Notes: generated by a model not told the origin, from the letters alone. DNA of 64,000 nucleotides from an uncultured Clostridia bacterium (GCA_934182465.1 CAKPRG010000005.1:62001-126000), one strand, 5' to 3'; shown: positions 10,287 to 19,504, numbered from the stretch's first letter. Made by a program: numbers and translations.

Positions 10287-10646
10287 ATGATTACTAAAAT
10301 AGATAGAAAAGCTGAAAGAAGAAGACGTCATGCAAGAGTTCGTACTAAAATAAGTGGAACAGCAGAATGTCCAAGACTTGCAGTTACAAAAAGTAATAAA
10401 AATATTATAGCACAAGTTATAGATGATACTAAAGGAGTAACAATCGCTTATGCATCATCACTTGATAAAGAAGTAAAAACTAAAGCAGCTAACAAAGAAG
10501 CAGCTAAAGAAGTTGGAACTTTAATAGCAAAAAAAGCTTTAGAAAAAAATGTAAAAACTGTAGTATTTGATAGAGGTGGATTTGTATATCACGGAGTTAT
10601 CAAAGAACTTGCAGAAGCTGCACGTGAAGCAGGATTAGAATTCTAA
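10287..10646 (+). CDS. rplR: 50S ribosomal protein L18
   Basis: 5S rRNA binding protein. 119 residues. The basic N-terminus [38 protein letters not shown] and [24 protein letters not shown] at the C-terminus match the family. AAAGGAG precedes the ATG. It follows the inverted repeat that separates it from rplF. Confidence 0.98.
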   Translation: MITKIDRKAERRRRHARVRTKISGTAECPRLAVTKSNKNIIAQVIDDTKGVTIAYASSLDKEVKTKAANKEAAKEVGTLIAKKALEKNVKTVVFDRGGFVYHGVIKELAEAAREAGLEF

Positions 10647-10669
10647 AAGAAGGAGGGAAATTTTAACCC

Positions 10670-11158
10670 ATGGAAGAAAAATCAGTAGAATTAAAAGAGA
10701 AAGTTGTTGCTATCAATAGAGTTGCAAAAGTAGTTAAAGGTGGTAGAACATTTAGATTTAGCGCTGTTGTTGTTGTTGGAGATGAACAAGGACATATTGG
10801 TGTTGGAAATGGAAAAGCTGCTGAAGTTCCAGATGCAATCAAAAAAGCTATTGAAGATGCTAAAAAGAACTTAGTTACTGTACCAATCGTTGGAACAACA
10901 ATTCCTCATGAATTCGTTGGTAGATTCGGTAGTGCACAAGTTGTTTTAAGACCAGCTGCTGAAGGTTCTGGAGTTATCGCTGGTGGTAGCGTTAGACCAG
11001 TTCTTGAACTTGCAGGTTATAAAGATATCAATACTAAAGTTATTGGTACAAACAACCCAAGAAATGTTGTTTATGCTACAATCGAAGCATTAAAGAGCAT
11101 GACTACTATTGAAGAAGTTGCTAAAAAAAGAGGAAAAAAAGTTAGCGAAATTTTATAA
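10670..11158 (+). CDS. rpsE: 30S ribosomal protein S5
   Basis: Decoding-accuracy and mRNA-helicase-site protein. 162 residues. [20 protein letters not shown], the [17 protein letters not shown] segment and [18 protein letters not shown] are diagnostic. AGGAGGG precedes the ATG. In the standard spc operon rpmD follows, but it is absent here. Confidence 0.98.
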   Translation: MEEKSVELKEKVVAINRVAKVVKGGRTFRFSAVVVVGDEQGHIGVGNGKAAEVPDAIKKAIEDAKKNLVTVPIVGTTIPHEFVGRFGSAQVVLRPAAEGSGVIAGGSVRPVLELAGYKDINTKVIGTNNPRNVVYATIEALKSMTTIEEVAKKRGKKVSEIL

Positions 11159-11165
11159 TAAATAA

Positions 11166-11239
11166 ATTCAAGAAATAAATTTGAAAAAATATATTTCTTG
11201 AATAACTTAAATATTAAATAAAAAATTAATAAAGTTATT
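11166..11239 (+). repeat. Two AT-rich hairpins in the rpsE-rplO gap
   Basis: ATTCAAGAAATA (11166-11177) and TATTTCTTGAAT (11192-11203) are a perfect 12-bp inverted repeat. AATAACTT (11201-11208) and AAGTTATT (11232-11239) form a second overlapping one. They occupy the place where rpmD is normally found. Neither ends in a clear T-run, so their role as terminator or mRNA-stability element is uncertain. Confidence 0.55.
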
Positions 11240-11257
11240 TAAAAAATATTATATAAA

Positions 11258-11266
11258 TGATATAAT
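11258..11266 (+). promoter_or_regulatory. Internal extended -10 promoter before rplO
   Basis: TGATATAAT (11258-11266) exactly matches the TG-N-TATAAT extended -10 element. There is no good -35. It lies 38 bases before rplO and could drive rplO-secY-adk and the genes beyond separately from the upstream operon. Confidence 0.5.
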
Positions 11267-11303
11267 CGGAATAACAAAAATTCAAACTAAGGAGGTGCAA
11301 AAA

Positions 11304-11738
11304 ATGGAACTTGGAAATTTACATCCAGCTGTTAAAAGAGCTACTAAAAAGAGAGTAGGTCGTGGAATCGGTTCAGGACTTGGAAAAACTTCAGCAAGAG
11401 GACAAAAAGGACAAAAAGCAAGATCAGGTGGTGGAGTTAGAAGAGGATTTGAAGGTGGACAAACACCATTATATAGAAGATTACCAAAAAGAGGATTTAA
11501 TAATATTTTTGCAAGAAATTATACAGAAGTAACATTAAGTATGTTAAACCAATCAAAAGCTACTGAAGTTACAGCAGAAACATTATTAGAAGAAGGAATT
11601 ATTGGAAAAATTAATGATGGAATCGTTGTTTTAGGAAACGGAAACTTAGAGAAAAAATTAACAGTTAAAGCAACAAGATTTACAAAAGCTGCTGCAGAAA
11701 AAATTCAAGCTGCAGGTGGAAAGATTGAGGTGATTTAG
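11304..11738 (+). CDS. rplO: 50S ribosomal protein L15
   Basis: Late-assembly 23S rRNA protein. The ATG at 11304 is six bases after GGAGGTG and gives 144 residues starting [11 protein letters not shown]. The glycine-rich [20 protein letters not shown] and the [18 protein letters not shown] motif are diagnostic. Its stop is directly followed by the secY TTG start, so the two are coupled. Confidence 0.97.
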   Translation: MELGNLHPAVKRATKKRVGRGIGSGLGKTSARGQKGQKARSGGGVRRGFEGGQTPLYRRLPKRGFNNIFARNYTEVTLSMLNQSKATEVTAETLLEEGIIGKINDGIVVLGNGNLEKKLTVKATRFTKAAAEKIQAAGGKIEVI

Positions 11739-13064
11739 TTGTTTAAGACTATTAAAAACGCTCTAAAGACTCCAGAAGTTAGAAAAAAATTACTATATAC
11801 ATTACTTCTAATTGTAATATTTAGATTAGGCTGTTATATAACAGTACCTGGTGTAGATTCATTTACTCTTTCTGAGCAAATGAATTCTGCAACAGGAACT
11901 TTAACAGGTTTAATTGATACTATTTCTGGTGGTGCTTTTTCTAGATTGTCAATATTTGCAATGACAATCACTCCATATATCACATCTTCAATTGTTATAC
12001 AATTGTTAGCTATGATAATACCTTCATTAGAAAAAATGATGAAGGAAGGTGGAGAAGTTGGAAAACAAAAAGTTAATAAATATACAAAATTATTAACTTT
12101 AGTTTTATCACTTATTGAAGCTTTAGGAATTTATATTTCTTATAAATCTTCAGGAATATTTATTAATCCAGGATTCTTAACAGGCTTATTAGTTGTTGTT
12201 TCTCTAATGACTGGTACAGCAATGTTAATGTGGCTTGGAGAACAAATAACAAATAAAGGTATCGGAAATGGTATTTCTATTATAATCTTTATTGGTATTA
12301 TATCAAGATTACCAGCTACAGTAGTTTCTTTATGGAACTTAATTGTAACAGATACAGGATTCAGTACAGTTGGATTTGTAACAGCAATTGCTGTTATAGT
12401 AGGATCTTTAATCTTAGTATCAGGTGTTGTATTCGTACAACAAGCTGAAAGAAGAGTTCCAGTTCAATATGCTAAAAAAGTAGTTGGAAGAAAAATGTAT
12501 GGTGGACAAAATACACATATACCACTTAAGCTAGCAATGGCTGGTGTTATGCCAATTATCTTTGCTTCATCATTCATGACATTCCCAGCTATGATGATTC
12601 AAATTTTTGCTTCAGATAAAATAGCAGGAACAGGTTTTTTAGCAGGATTATATAAATTCTCAATTGCAACATCTACATCAAGTGTTGGTTGGGGATACTC
12701 TTTAGCAAATGCTTTAGTATACTTAGTGTTAATCGTAGGATTTACATTCTTCTATACATTTGCAACATTTAATCCAGCAGAAGTTTCTACAAATATTAAG
12801 CAAAATGGTGGATTTATTCCAGGAATTAGAGCAGGAAAACCAACAACAGATTATTTAACAAGTGTTATTAGCAAATTAACATGGTTTGGATCTTTATTCT
12901 TAAGTATTATTGCTATATTACCAATGCTTATGAGATTTACAAGTTTAAACCTTGCATTTGGTGGTACATCAATATTAATCGTAGTTGGTGTTGCACTAGA
13001 AACAGTTCAACAATTAGAATCACAATTAGTAATGAGACACTACAAAGGTTTCTTAGAAAAATAA
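11739..13064 (+). CDS. secY: Preprotein translocase subunit SecY (TTG start)
   Basis: Channel subunit of the SecYEG translocon. 441 residues with about ten membrane helices. The plug region and TM2 (SIFAMTITPYITSSIVIQLL), the GIGNGISIIIF segment in TM4 and the cytosolic PVQYAKKVVGRKMYGGQNTHIPLK loop are canonical. GAGGTGAT inside rplO positions the TTG, which abuts the rplO stop. Confidence 0.98.
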   Translation: MFKTIKNALKTPEVRKKLLYTLLLIVIFRLGCYITVPGVDSFTLSEQMNSATGTLTGLIDTISGGAFSRLSIFAMTITPYITSSIVIQLLAMIIPSLEKMMKEGGEVGKQKVNKYTKLLTLVLSLIEALGIYISYKSSGIFINPGFLTGLLVVVSLMTGTAMLMWLGEQITNKGIGNGISIIIFIGIISRLPATVVSLWNLIVTDTGFSTVGFVTAIAVIVGSLILVSGVVFVQQAERRVPVQYAKKVVGRKMYGGQNTHIPLKLAMAGVMPIIFASSFMTFPAMMIQIFASDKIAGTGFLAGLYKFSIATSTSSVGWGYSLANALVYLVLIVGFTFFYTFATFNPAEVSTNIKQNGGFIPGIRAGKPTTDYLTSVISKLTWFGSLFLSIIAILPMLMRFTSLNLAFGGTSILIVVGVALETVQQLESQLVMRHYKGFLEK

Positions 13065-13072
13065 TTCTTTTA

Positions 13073-13105
13073 AAATTAGGCGGGCTTTGCAGCCTTGCCT
13101 AATTT
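13073..13105 (+). terminator. Hairpin after secY (possible weak terminator)
   Basis: AAATTAGGC (13073-13081) and GCCTAATTT (13097-13105) form a perfect 9-bp stem. The following run is GGATTTTAT, a poor T-tract, so it may only attenuate transcription into adk. The remaining 13106-13224 is AT-rich with no clear feature. Confidence 0.45.
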
Positions 13106-13224
13106 GGATTTTATACAATTAGAAGTTATTAGATAGTTCAGTTTATATATAAGAAATAAGTATAAAAATTTTAAAATATGAAAATATTTTTTATATATGA
13201 ATTTAACTTAGGAGGTATAGTTAT

Positions 13225-13890
13225 ATGATTATTATTATGTTAGGTGCTCCTGCATCAGGAAAAGGAAGTGTTGCTGAAATTTTATCAAATGAATACAATA
13301 TACCAGCAATTTCAAGTGGAGATATTTTTAGAAAAAATATCAGTGAGAAAACAGAATTAGGAATTAAAGCAAACGAATATATTACAAAAGGACAATTAGT
13401 TCCAGATGATATTACTGTATCAATGATAAAATCAAGATTAGCTGAACCAGATACAAAAAATGGAATGATTTTAGATGGATTTCCAAGAACAGTTAATCAA
13501 GCTAAAGCATTAGATGAAATGTTAGCCGAAACAGGAAGTAAAATAGATATAGTTGTAAACTTAGAAACACCAGAAGATGAAATCTTAGAAAGAATTACAA
13601 ATAGAAGAATTTGTTCAAATGCAGATTGTAAAGCTGTTTATAATACCGTTTTACATCCATCAAAAGTTGAAGGAATTTGTGATAAATGTGGAAGCAAATT
13701 ATATCAAAGAGATGATGATACAATAGAAAAAGCTAAAAATAGATTAGCAGTATATTTTGAACAAACAGCTCCAGTAGCAGAATATTATAAAGGAACAGGA
13801 GCTTTATATTCAACAACATTAAGCCAAAGAGTAAATAGAATGAAAGAAGAAGTTTCAAAAGATGTTATTGAATATCTAAAAAATAAATAA
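13225..13890 (+). CDS. adk: Adenylate kinase
   Basis: Cytosolic AMP + ATP = 2 ADP phosphotransferase. 221 residues. P-loop GAPASGKGS at residues 7-15, AMP-binding SSGDIFR and LDGFPRT, and a long LID with Cys residues (CSNADC and CDKCGS) that probably binds zinc as in other Gram-positive enzymes. The first Cys pair is spaced C-X4-C, not the common C-X2-C. TTAGGAGGT precedes the ATG. The secY-adk-map order is typical of Bacillota. Confidence 0.97.
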   Translation: MIIIMLGAPASGKGSVAEILSNEYNIPAISSGDIFRKNISEKTELGIKANEYITKGQLVPDDITVSMIKSRLAEPDTKNGMILDGFPRTVNQAKALDEMLAETGSKIDIVVNLETPEDEILERITNRRICSNADCKAVYNTVLHPSKVEGICDKCGSKLYQRDDDTIEKAKNRLAVYFEQTAPVAEYYKGTGALYSTTLSQRVNRMKEEVSKDVIEYLKNK

Positions 13891-14049
13891 ATTAAAATTC
13901 AAATATGTAAATATTATTTTAAATATTAATAAATAAGTAGATATTTATTAAATCATTTTAGAATTAAATAATAAATAATAAATAATAAATAATTACTTAT
14001 ATAAGTTAGAAAGATTATATTAAAGTAATTTAGTAAAGAGGTAAAAAAA

Positions 14050-14817
14050 ATGATAACAATAAAATCTAATAGAGAAATTGAACTTATAAAAGAAGCTTCA
14101 AAGATAACAGCAGAAACATATGAAATGTTAGAAAAACATATCAAACCAGGAATATCAACTGCAGAATTAGATAAATTAGCAGAAAATTTTATAAAATCAA
14201 AAGGTGGTAGACCTGCACAAAAAGGATATCCAAGTGGAGTAAGAGGAGTACCTGATTTCCCAGCAACACTATGTATATCTGTAAATGATACTGTAATACA
14301 TGGAATTCCATCAAAAAAAGAAATTTTAAAAGATGGTGATGTTGTAAGTATAGATTTAGTAGTTGAAAAAAATGGATACAATGGAGATGCAGCAAGAACT
14401 TTTATATGCGGAGAAGGATCTGAAGAAGCAAAGAAATTAGTTGAAGTTACAAAACAAGCTTTTTTTGAAGGATTAAAATATGCAAAAGCAGATAATAGAA
14501 TTGGGGATATTTCACATGCTGTTGAAACTTATGTAAAAAGTTTTGGATTTAGTTTAGTAAGAGAATTCCAAGGACATGGTATAGGAAAAGAAATGCATGA
14601 AGATCCAGGTGTTCCAAATATAGGAAAAGCTGGAAAAGGACCTAGATTAGTACCAGGTATGACAATTTGCATAGAACCAATGGTAATGACTGGAAAACCA
14701 GATATCTGGGAATTAGATGATGGATGGACAATAGTAACAGCAGATGGAAGTTTAGCAGCTCATTATGAAAATACAATTTTAATTACAGAAAATGAAGCAA
14801 AGATATTGACAATTTAA
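14050..14817 (+). CDS. map: Methionine aminopeptidase, type I
   Basis: Removes the N-terminal Met from nascent proteins. 255 residues. All five metal ligands are visible in context: Asp in VVSIDLVVE, Asp in YNGDAARTF, His in GHGIGKEMHE, Glu in CIEPMV and Glu in HYENTILIT. The substrate-gating His is in TVIHGIP. AAAGAGGT precedes the ATG. The upstream gap 13891-14049 contains an AATAAAT-type tandem repeat around 13965-13992. Confidence 0.97.
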   Translation: MITIKSNREIELIKEASKITAETYEMLEKHIKPGISTAELDKLAENFIKSKGGRPAQKGYPSGVRGVPDFPATLCISVNDTVIHGIPSKKEILKDGDVVSIDLVVEKNGYNGDAARTFICGEGSEEAKKLVEVTKQAFFEGLKYAKADNRIGDISHAVETYVKSFGFSLVREFQGHGIGKEMHEDPGVPNIGKAGKGPRLVPGMTICIEPMVMTGKPDIWELDDGWTIVTADGSLAAHYENTILITENEAKILTI

Positions 14818-14923
14818 TAAAAGTGTTATATACTATACTAGCTTATTATTGAAAAATAGTAAAAAATTGTAATTAATACAGAGTAAAATTTGTGAAAAAT
14901 TACAATTATAGGAGGTAAAACAC

Positions 14924-15142
14924 TTGTCTAAAGAAGATGTTATTGAAGTAGAAGGTACAGTAGTAGAAACTTTACCAAACACAAATTTCAAAGTAGAACT
15001 TGAAAATGGGCACCAAGTATTAGCACATATTTCAGGCAAACTTAGAATGAACTATATTAAAATTCTCCCAGGTGATAAAGTAAAATTAGAATTATCACCA
15101 TACGATCTAACAAAAGGACGTATTATTTGGAGAGCAAAATAA
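14924..15142 (+). CDS. infA: Translation initiation factor IF-1 (TTG start)
   Basis: OB-fold factor that occupies the 30S A-site during initiation. 72 residues, the family length. It starts [20 protein letters not shown] and contains [30 protein letters not shown]. The TTG lies eight bases after AGGAGGT. Here infA follows map directly; no KOW-domain RNA-binding gene is found between them as in many Clostridia. Confidence 0.97.
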   Translation: MSKEDVIEVEGTVVETLPNTNFKVELENGHQVLAHISGKLRMNYIKILPGDKVKLELSPYDLTKGRIIWRAK

Positions 15143-15184
15143 GCTAAAAAATATATTTTATATAAAGTTTAGGGAGGGAAAGAA

Positions 15185-15298
15185 ATGAAAGTAAGACCAT
15201 CAGTTAAAAAAATGTGCGAAAAATGCAAAGTTATCAAAAGAAAAGGTGTTGTAAGAGTAATTTGCGAAAACCCAAAGCATAAACAAAGACAAGGTTAA
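15185..15298 (+). CDS. rpmJ: 50S ribosomal protein L36
   Basis: A 37-residue protein beginning [15 protein letters not shown]. The zinc ligands Cys11, Cys14, Cys27 and His32 make this the C+ form. AGGGAGGG lies seven bases before the ATG. It is found between infA and rpsM, its normal position. Confidence 0.97.
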   Translation: MKVRPSVKKMCEKCKVIKRKGVVRVICENPKHKQRQG

Positions 15299-15375
15299 TT
15301 TTAATTTTTGATATCAACAAAAATGTGGAGCGGCTGTCGAAGAAATTCGATTTTCACATTTCTGTTTATATAAAT

Positions 15376-15453
15376 GGTTTTAAGACTATTTAAATTTACA
15401 AAAATTAGATTAACCTAGTTTTTGTGCGTTTAAATACATTTCAACTTAAAACC
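15376..15453 (+). promoter_or_regulatory. Structured leader upstream of rpsM (alpha operon)
   Basis: Three nested helices stack into one long hairpin: GGTTTTAAG (15376-15384) with CTTAAAACC (15445-15453), ATTTAAA (15388-15394) with TTTAAAT (15429-15435), and CAAAAATTAG (15399-15408) with CTAGTTTTTG (15415-15424). A further stem AATGTG/CACATT lies at about 15323-15359. No terminator T-run is present. An S4- or S13-responsive translational leader is plausible by analogy with other alpha operons, but unproven. Confidence 0.55.
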
Positions 15454-15506
15454 GCCATACAAGTCCTGTAAAGGAAAAGAAAATTATTTTGGAGGTGCTA
15501 AAATTT

Positions 15507-15875
15507 ATGGCTCGTATAGCAGGAGTAGATTTACCTAGAGAAAAAAGAGTAGAAGTAGGACTAACATACATATATGGTATTGGACTTGCTAGCTCACAAA
15601 AAATTCTTAAAGAAGCTGGAGTAAATCCAGATACTAGAGTAAAAGATTTAACAGATGATGAAGTTGCAAGTATTAGAAAAGCTATGGAAGGTTACAAAAC
15701 AGAAGGTGACTTAAGAAGAGAAGTAGCTTTAAATATTAAAAGACTTACAGAAATTGGTTGTTATAGAGGATTAAGACATAGAAGAGGACTACCTGTAAGA
15801 GGACAAAGAACAAAAACTAATGCCCGTACAAGAAAAGGTCCAAGAAAATTAGTAAGTAAAAGCAAAAAAGCTTAG
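15507..15875 (+). CDS. rpsM: 30S ribosomal protein S13
   Basis: 30S head protein contacting P-site tRNA and L5. The ATG at 15507 is nine bases after GGAGGTG and gives 122 residues starting [19 protein letters not shown]. The helix-two-turn-helix region ([19 protein letters not shown]) and C-terminal [14 protein letters not shown] tail are intact. First gene after the structured leader. Confidence 0.97.
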   Translation: MARIAGVDLPREKRVEVGLTYIYGIGLASSQKILKEAGVNPDTRVKDLTDDEVASIRKAMEGYKTEGDLRREVALNIKRLTEIGCYRGLRHRRGLPVRGQRTKTNARTRKGPRKLVSKSKKA

Positions 15876-15908
15876 TTAGTAGGAAATAAATTAAGGAGGG
15901 AATACTAA

Positions 15909-16307
15909 ATGGCAAAGGCTAATACAAAGAAAACAGTTGTAAGAAGAAGAGAGAGAAAGAACATAGATAGAGGTTCTGCTCATATTCATTCAAGCTTTAA
16001 TAATACAATAGTTTCTATTACAGACACACAAGGTAATGTAATATCTTGGGCTAGTGCTGGTGAACTTGGATTCAAAGGATCTAGAAAGAGTACACCATTC
16101 GCAGCTGGTCAAGCAGCTGAAACTGCATCAAAAGCAGCTATGGAACATGGATTAAAAACAGTTGATGTTTATGTTAAAGGTCCAGGTGCTGGTAGAGAAG
16201 CAGCAATCAGAGCATTACAAACAGCTGGATTAGAAATTACAATGATTAAAGATGTTACTCCAATTCCACACAATGGTTGTAGACCACCAAAAAGAAGAAG
16301 AGTATAG
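15909..16307 (+). CDS. rpsK: 30S ribosomal protein S11
   Basis: Platform protein that shapes the mRNA exit channel. 132 residues. [38 protein letters not shown] and the C-terminal [16 protein letters not shown] are diagnostic. AAGGAGGG precedes the ATG. Confidence 0.98.
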   Translation: MAKANTKKTVVRRRERKNIDRGSAHIHSSFNNTIVSITDTQGNVISWASAGELGFKGSRKSTPFAAGQAAETASKAAMEHGLKTVDVYVKGPGAGREAAIRALQTAGLEITMIKDVTPIPHNGCRPPKRRRV

Positions 16308-16399
16308 TCTTAGTATTAATAAGATTTAAAAACGAAATTATATAAATATAAATGCGTAGCATTTAATTAAAGAGATTTTAGAAAGAGGTGTAAATTCAC

Positions 16400-17026
16400 A
16401 TGGCAAGATATAAAGATGAGCAATGTCGTATTTGCCGTAGAGAAGGACAAAAATTGTTCTTAAAAGGATGCAGATGCTATTCTGATAAATGTAGTGTAAC
16501 AAGAAGAAACTATGCTCCAGGACAACACGGACAAAAAAGAACAAAATTATCTGAATACGGTACACAATTAAGAGAAAAACAAAAAACAAGATCATTCTAT
16601 GGTGTTGGTGAAAAACAATTTAGATCATATTTTGAAATGGCTTCTAATAAAAAAGGTATTACAGGTACAAACTTACTTCAAATATTAGAAACTAGATTAG
16701 ATAATGTTGTTTATAGATTAGGTTTTGGTGCATCAAGAGCACAAGCAAGACAAATCGTAACACATGGAAATATAGAAGTAAATGGAAGAAAAGTAAATAT
16801 TGCTTCTTATTTAGTAAAACCAGGAGATGTTGTTGCAATTAGAGAAATCAGAAAAGATAATCCAGTTGTAAAAGCAAACTTAGAAAATGGTGTAGCAAGA
16901 CCAGTTCCAGAATGGTTAGAACTAGATGCTGAAAAATTAAGTGGTAAAGTTGTAAGATTAGTAAATAGAGAAGAAATTGATTTACCAGTTGAAGAACACT
17001 TAATCGTTGAGTTATACAACAAATAA
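16400..17026 (+). CDS. rpsD: 30S ribosomal protein S4, zinc-binding form
   Basis: Primary 16S rRNA binder. 208 residues. The N-terminal Cys9, Cys12, Cys26 and Cys31 form the zinc site of the C+ type. [18 protein letters not shown] and the S4 RNA-binding domain ([20 protein letters not shown]) are canonical. AGAGGTG precedes the ATG. Confidence 0.98.
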   Translation: MARYKDEQCRICRREGQKLFLKGCRCYSDKCSVTRRNYAPGQHGQKRTKLSEYGTQLREKQKTRSFYGVGEKQFRSYFEMASNKKGITGTNLLQILETRLDNVVYRLGFGASRAQARQIVTHGNIEVNGRKVNIASYLVKPGDVVAIREIRKDNPVVKANLENGVARPVPEWLELDAEKLSGKVVRLVNREEIDLPVEEHLIVELYNK

Positions 17027-17107
17027 TAATTTTTATACTTAGGATACGCTAACATGAGAAAGTTAAAATTTAAAAAAGGTTGATTTATAACCTATTAGGA
17101 GGTAAAA

Positions 17108-18055
17108 ATGATTGAATTTGAAAAACCAAACATCGAATGTGTTGAAGCAGACGATAAGAGGAATTATGCAAAATTCATATGTGAACCATTAGAGCGTGGA
17201 TATGGAATGACAATAGGAAATTCTTTAAGAAGAATACTATTATCATCATTACCAGGAGCTGCGATAACAAGTATTAAAATAAACGGCGTAGTACACGAGT
17301 TTTCTACAGTTCAAGGAGTTGTAGAAGATGTTCCTGAGTTAATTGTTAATTTAAAGAATGTTAGATTAAAAGTATTTGATAACGATGAAAAAATTATCAG
17401 AATTGACCATAAAGGAGCTGGAGAAATTACAGCTGGGGATATCGTAACAGATGGTACAGTTGAAATTTTAAATCCAGAATTACATATAGCAACTTTATCA
17501 GCTAGCGCTGATTTCCATATGGAAATGACAGTAAATAGAGGTAGAGGATATAATGTTGCTGATAAAAATAAAAAAGAAAACAATCCAATTGATGTTTTAC
17601 CAATTGACTCTATTTTTACACCAGTAAAAAAAGTTAATTATACAGTAGAAAATACAAGAGTTGGACAAATGGTTGATTATGATAAATTAACAATAGAAGT
17701 ATGGACAGATGGAAGCTTAAAACCATTTGAAGCTTTAAGTTTAGCAGCAAAAGTTATGGTAAGTCACTTAGAATTATTTATAGACTTATCTGAAGCTTCA
17801 AAAAATACTCAAGTTATGGTTGAAAAAGAAGAATCAAAGAAAGAAAAAGTTTTAGAAATGCCTATCGAAGAACTTGAACTTTCTGTAAGATCATATAACT
17901 GCTTAAAGAGAGCAGGAATAGCAACAGTTGAAGATTTAGCAAATAAATCTCAAGAGGATATGATGAAAGTTAGAAACCTTGGTAAAAAATCATTAGATGA
18001 AGTTACAAATAAATTGATTGCTTTAGGATTAAACTTTACATCAGAAGAAGATTAA
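17108..18055 (+). CDS. rpoA: RNA polymerase alpha subunit
   Basis: Assembly scaffold and upstream-element binding subunit of RNA polymerase. 315 residues. The N-terminal domain shows [25 protein letters not shown] and the C-terminal domain shows [16 protein letters not shown] and [13 protein letters not shown] charged linker joins them. AGGAGGT precedes the ATG. Confidence 0.98.
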   Translation: MIEFEKPNIECVEADDKRNYAKFICEPLERGYGMTIGNSLRRILLSSLPGAAITSIKINGVVHEFSTVQGVVEDVPELIVNLKNVRLKVFDNDEKIIRIDHKGAGEITAGDIVTDGTVEILNPELHIATLSASADFHMEMTVNRGRGYNVADKNKKENNPIDVLPIDSIFTPVKKVNYTVENTRVGQMVDYDKLTIEVWTDGSLKPFEALSLAAKVMVSHLELFIDLSEASKNTQVMVEKEESKKEKVLEMPIEELELSVRSYNCLKRAGIATVEDLANKSQEDMMKVRNLGKKSLDEVTNKLIALGLNFTSEED

Positions 18056-18076
18056 TTTTAAGGAAGGTGAATAAAA

Positions 18077-18586
18077 GTGGCAGGAACAAGAAAACTTGGA
18101 AAACCAACTGACCAAAGATTAGCAATGCTAAAATGTTTAACAACAGATTTAATTTTAAATGGTAAAGTTGTTACAACAGAAGCAAGAGCAAAAGAAGTAA
18201 AAGCTATTGCTGATAGTGTTATTGCTTTGGCTGTTAAAGAACATAAAAACTTTGAAGAAGTAGAAGTAAAAGTTGTAAAAGCTAAATTAGATAGCAAAGG
18301 TAGAAAAGTTACAGAAAAAGTAACAAGCAAAAATGGAAAAGAATATTTAAGAGTTGTTAAAGAAGAAACAACTGAAAAAAGACAAAAAGACATGCCTTCA
18401 AGATTAAATGCAAGAAGAAAATTAATGACAAAAATTAATAAAGTTGAAGGAACAGATTTAATGAATAAATTATTCAATGAAATCGCTCCAAAATATGAAG
18501 GTAGACAAGGTGGCTACACAAGAATATTAAAAATGGAACCTAGAAAAGGTGACAATGCTGATGTAGCTTTATTACAATTAATCTAA
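18077..18586 (+). CDS. rplQ: 50S ribosomal protein L17 with insertion
   Basis: 23S rRNA protein at the tunnel exit; last gene of the superoperon. The ends are canonical (RKLGKPTDQRLAMLKCLTTDL and EGRQGGYTRILKMEPRKGD). The protein has 169 residues against about 115-120 in B. subtilis. The excess is a charged insertion at roughly residues 53-104. The start is a GTG after AAGGTGA. Longer L17 proteins occur in some Clostridia, so this is probably lineage-typical. Confidence 0.96.
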   Translation: MAGTRKLGKPTDQRLAMLKCLTTDLILNGKVVTTEARAKEVKAIADSVIALAVKEHKNFEEVEVKVVKAKLDSKGRKVTEKVTSKNGKEYLRVVKEETTEKRQKDMPSRLNARRKLMTKINKVEGTDLMNKLFNEIAPKYEGRQGGYTRILKMEPRKGDNADVALLQLI

Positions 18587-18664
18587 TTAAGTTAAGTAGT
18601 TTACTTATTAGATATTGCAAATATTATAGTAATATAATAAGAATCTAATATAAATTATAAAAAG

Positions 18665-18693
18665 TAAAGCCCTTTTAGGGTTTTATTTTTTTT
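18665..18693 (+). terminator. Terminator of the ribosomal superoperon
   Basis: AAAGCCC (about 18666-18672) and GGGTTTT form a short stem, followed by ATTTTTTTT. The rest of the gene-free stretch 18587-18960 holds a dispersed repeat copy and AT-rich sequence. Confidence 0.75.
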
Positions 18694-18695
18694 GC

Positions 18696-18800
18696 ATGAA
18701 ATTTTGTCTTTTGCAATTATTATAATGTCCACTTTTGTTATACAATAAGAAAGTGCTTTGCACTTCCTATTATATAAAGGCTTATGTCCAACTTTGTACA
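18696..18800 (+). repeat. Dispersed intergenic repeat, copy A
   Basis: Two modules are adjacent. Module 1 (ATGAAATTTTGT...AATGTCCACTTTT, 18696-18736) nearly matches 41284-41326. Module 2 begins AATAAGAAAGTGC and runs to GGCTTATGTCCAACTTTG; it contains the inverted repeat GAAAGTGC/GCACTTC and recurs at 46319 and in decayed form at 53508. No coding capacity is seen. Confidence 0.65.
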
Positions 18801-18960
18801 TTAGAAAGGTTTAATTAAGTATATATCAATATTTGTTTTAACAATTAAATAAGTATTATTAATTAATTATTAAAATAAAAAAGAAACGACAAATTGTAAC
18901 AAAAAAATGAAATCTACATAATATGTATTAAAAGAAAAATAAATTTTAAGGAGATACATA

Positions 18961-19293
18961 ATGATAGATTTTATTATTCAAACACTAATTTGGTGTATGG
19001 CTTTATATGGAATGATATGCTTAATTGAAAGTATATATCAAAATTATACATATAGCAAAATAAAAAGTAATGTTAAATTATTATTGATTGTAAAAAATGC
19101 AGAAGAAGGAATAGAAAATTATGTAAGAGAATTAAAATATGGAAAGAATTTTTACAATAATTTAGTGATAATAGATATGAATTCAGAAGATAAAACAGTA
19201 GAGATTTTAAAAGAATTAGAAAAAGAAACAATAAATATGAAAATTTTGAATGAAAAAGAAGGAAAAGAATATTTAGAACATTTAACAATATAG
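18961..19293 (+). CDS. Short membrane protein with glycosyltransferase-2-like segment
   Basis: 110 residues. An N-terminal hydrophobic stretch (about residues 3-23) is followed by LLLIVKNAEEGIENYVREL and LVIIDMNSEDKTVEILKEL. The second resembles the nucleotide-sugar binding strand of family 2 glycosyltransferases (VIIDxxSxDxT). A GT2 enzyme is normally over 200 residues and the catalytic second half is missing, so this is either a degenerate fragment or a small membrane protein that kept only the N-terminal fold. AAGGAGAT precedes the ATG. I cannot assign a function. Confidence 0.55.
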   Translation: MIDFIIQTLIWCMALYGMICLIESIYQNYTYSKIKSNVKLLLIVKNAEEGIENYVRELKYGKNFYNNLVIIDMNSEDKTVEILKELEKETINMKILNEKEGKEYLEHLTI

Positions 19294-19388
19294 ATATTTG
19301 TAATAGATTATAAAATATTATATGTATTTAACCATAAAGTAATAAATTATAAGAATAAAATAAATTTTCATATGCGAACAAATTACAA

Positions 19389-19424
19389 GTGAGCTGATCT
19401 GGATATTTGAATTGATCAGCTCAC
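19389..19424. terminator. Perfect 11-bp hairpin between convergent genes
   Basis: GTGAGCTGATC (19389-19399) and GATCAGCTCAC (19414-19424) flank a 14-base loop. It lies between the plus-strand gene ending at 19293 and the minus-strand gene ending at 19505. T-runs on both sides are weak, so the terminator role is inferred from position. Confidence 0.5.
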
Positions 19425-19504
19425 TATTGCTTTATAGTAGAGAGTGTAGAACATTTACATATGATAGAAAACACTACTTTAAATTTTGCATACTAGTTCT
19501 TATA

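Noticed and set aside
12881..13102. Open frame of 73 codons overlapping the end of secY
   Set aside because: It is an out-of-frame shadow of secY with no ribosome site.
13965..13992. AATAAAT tandem repeat upstream of map
   Set aside because: It is only a few units of low-complexity AT sequence; too little to call a functional repeat.
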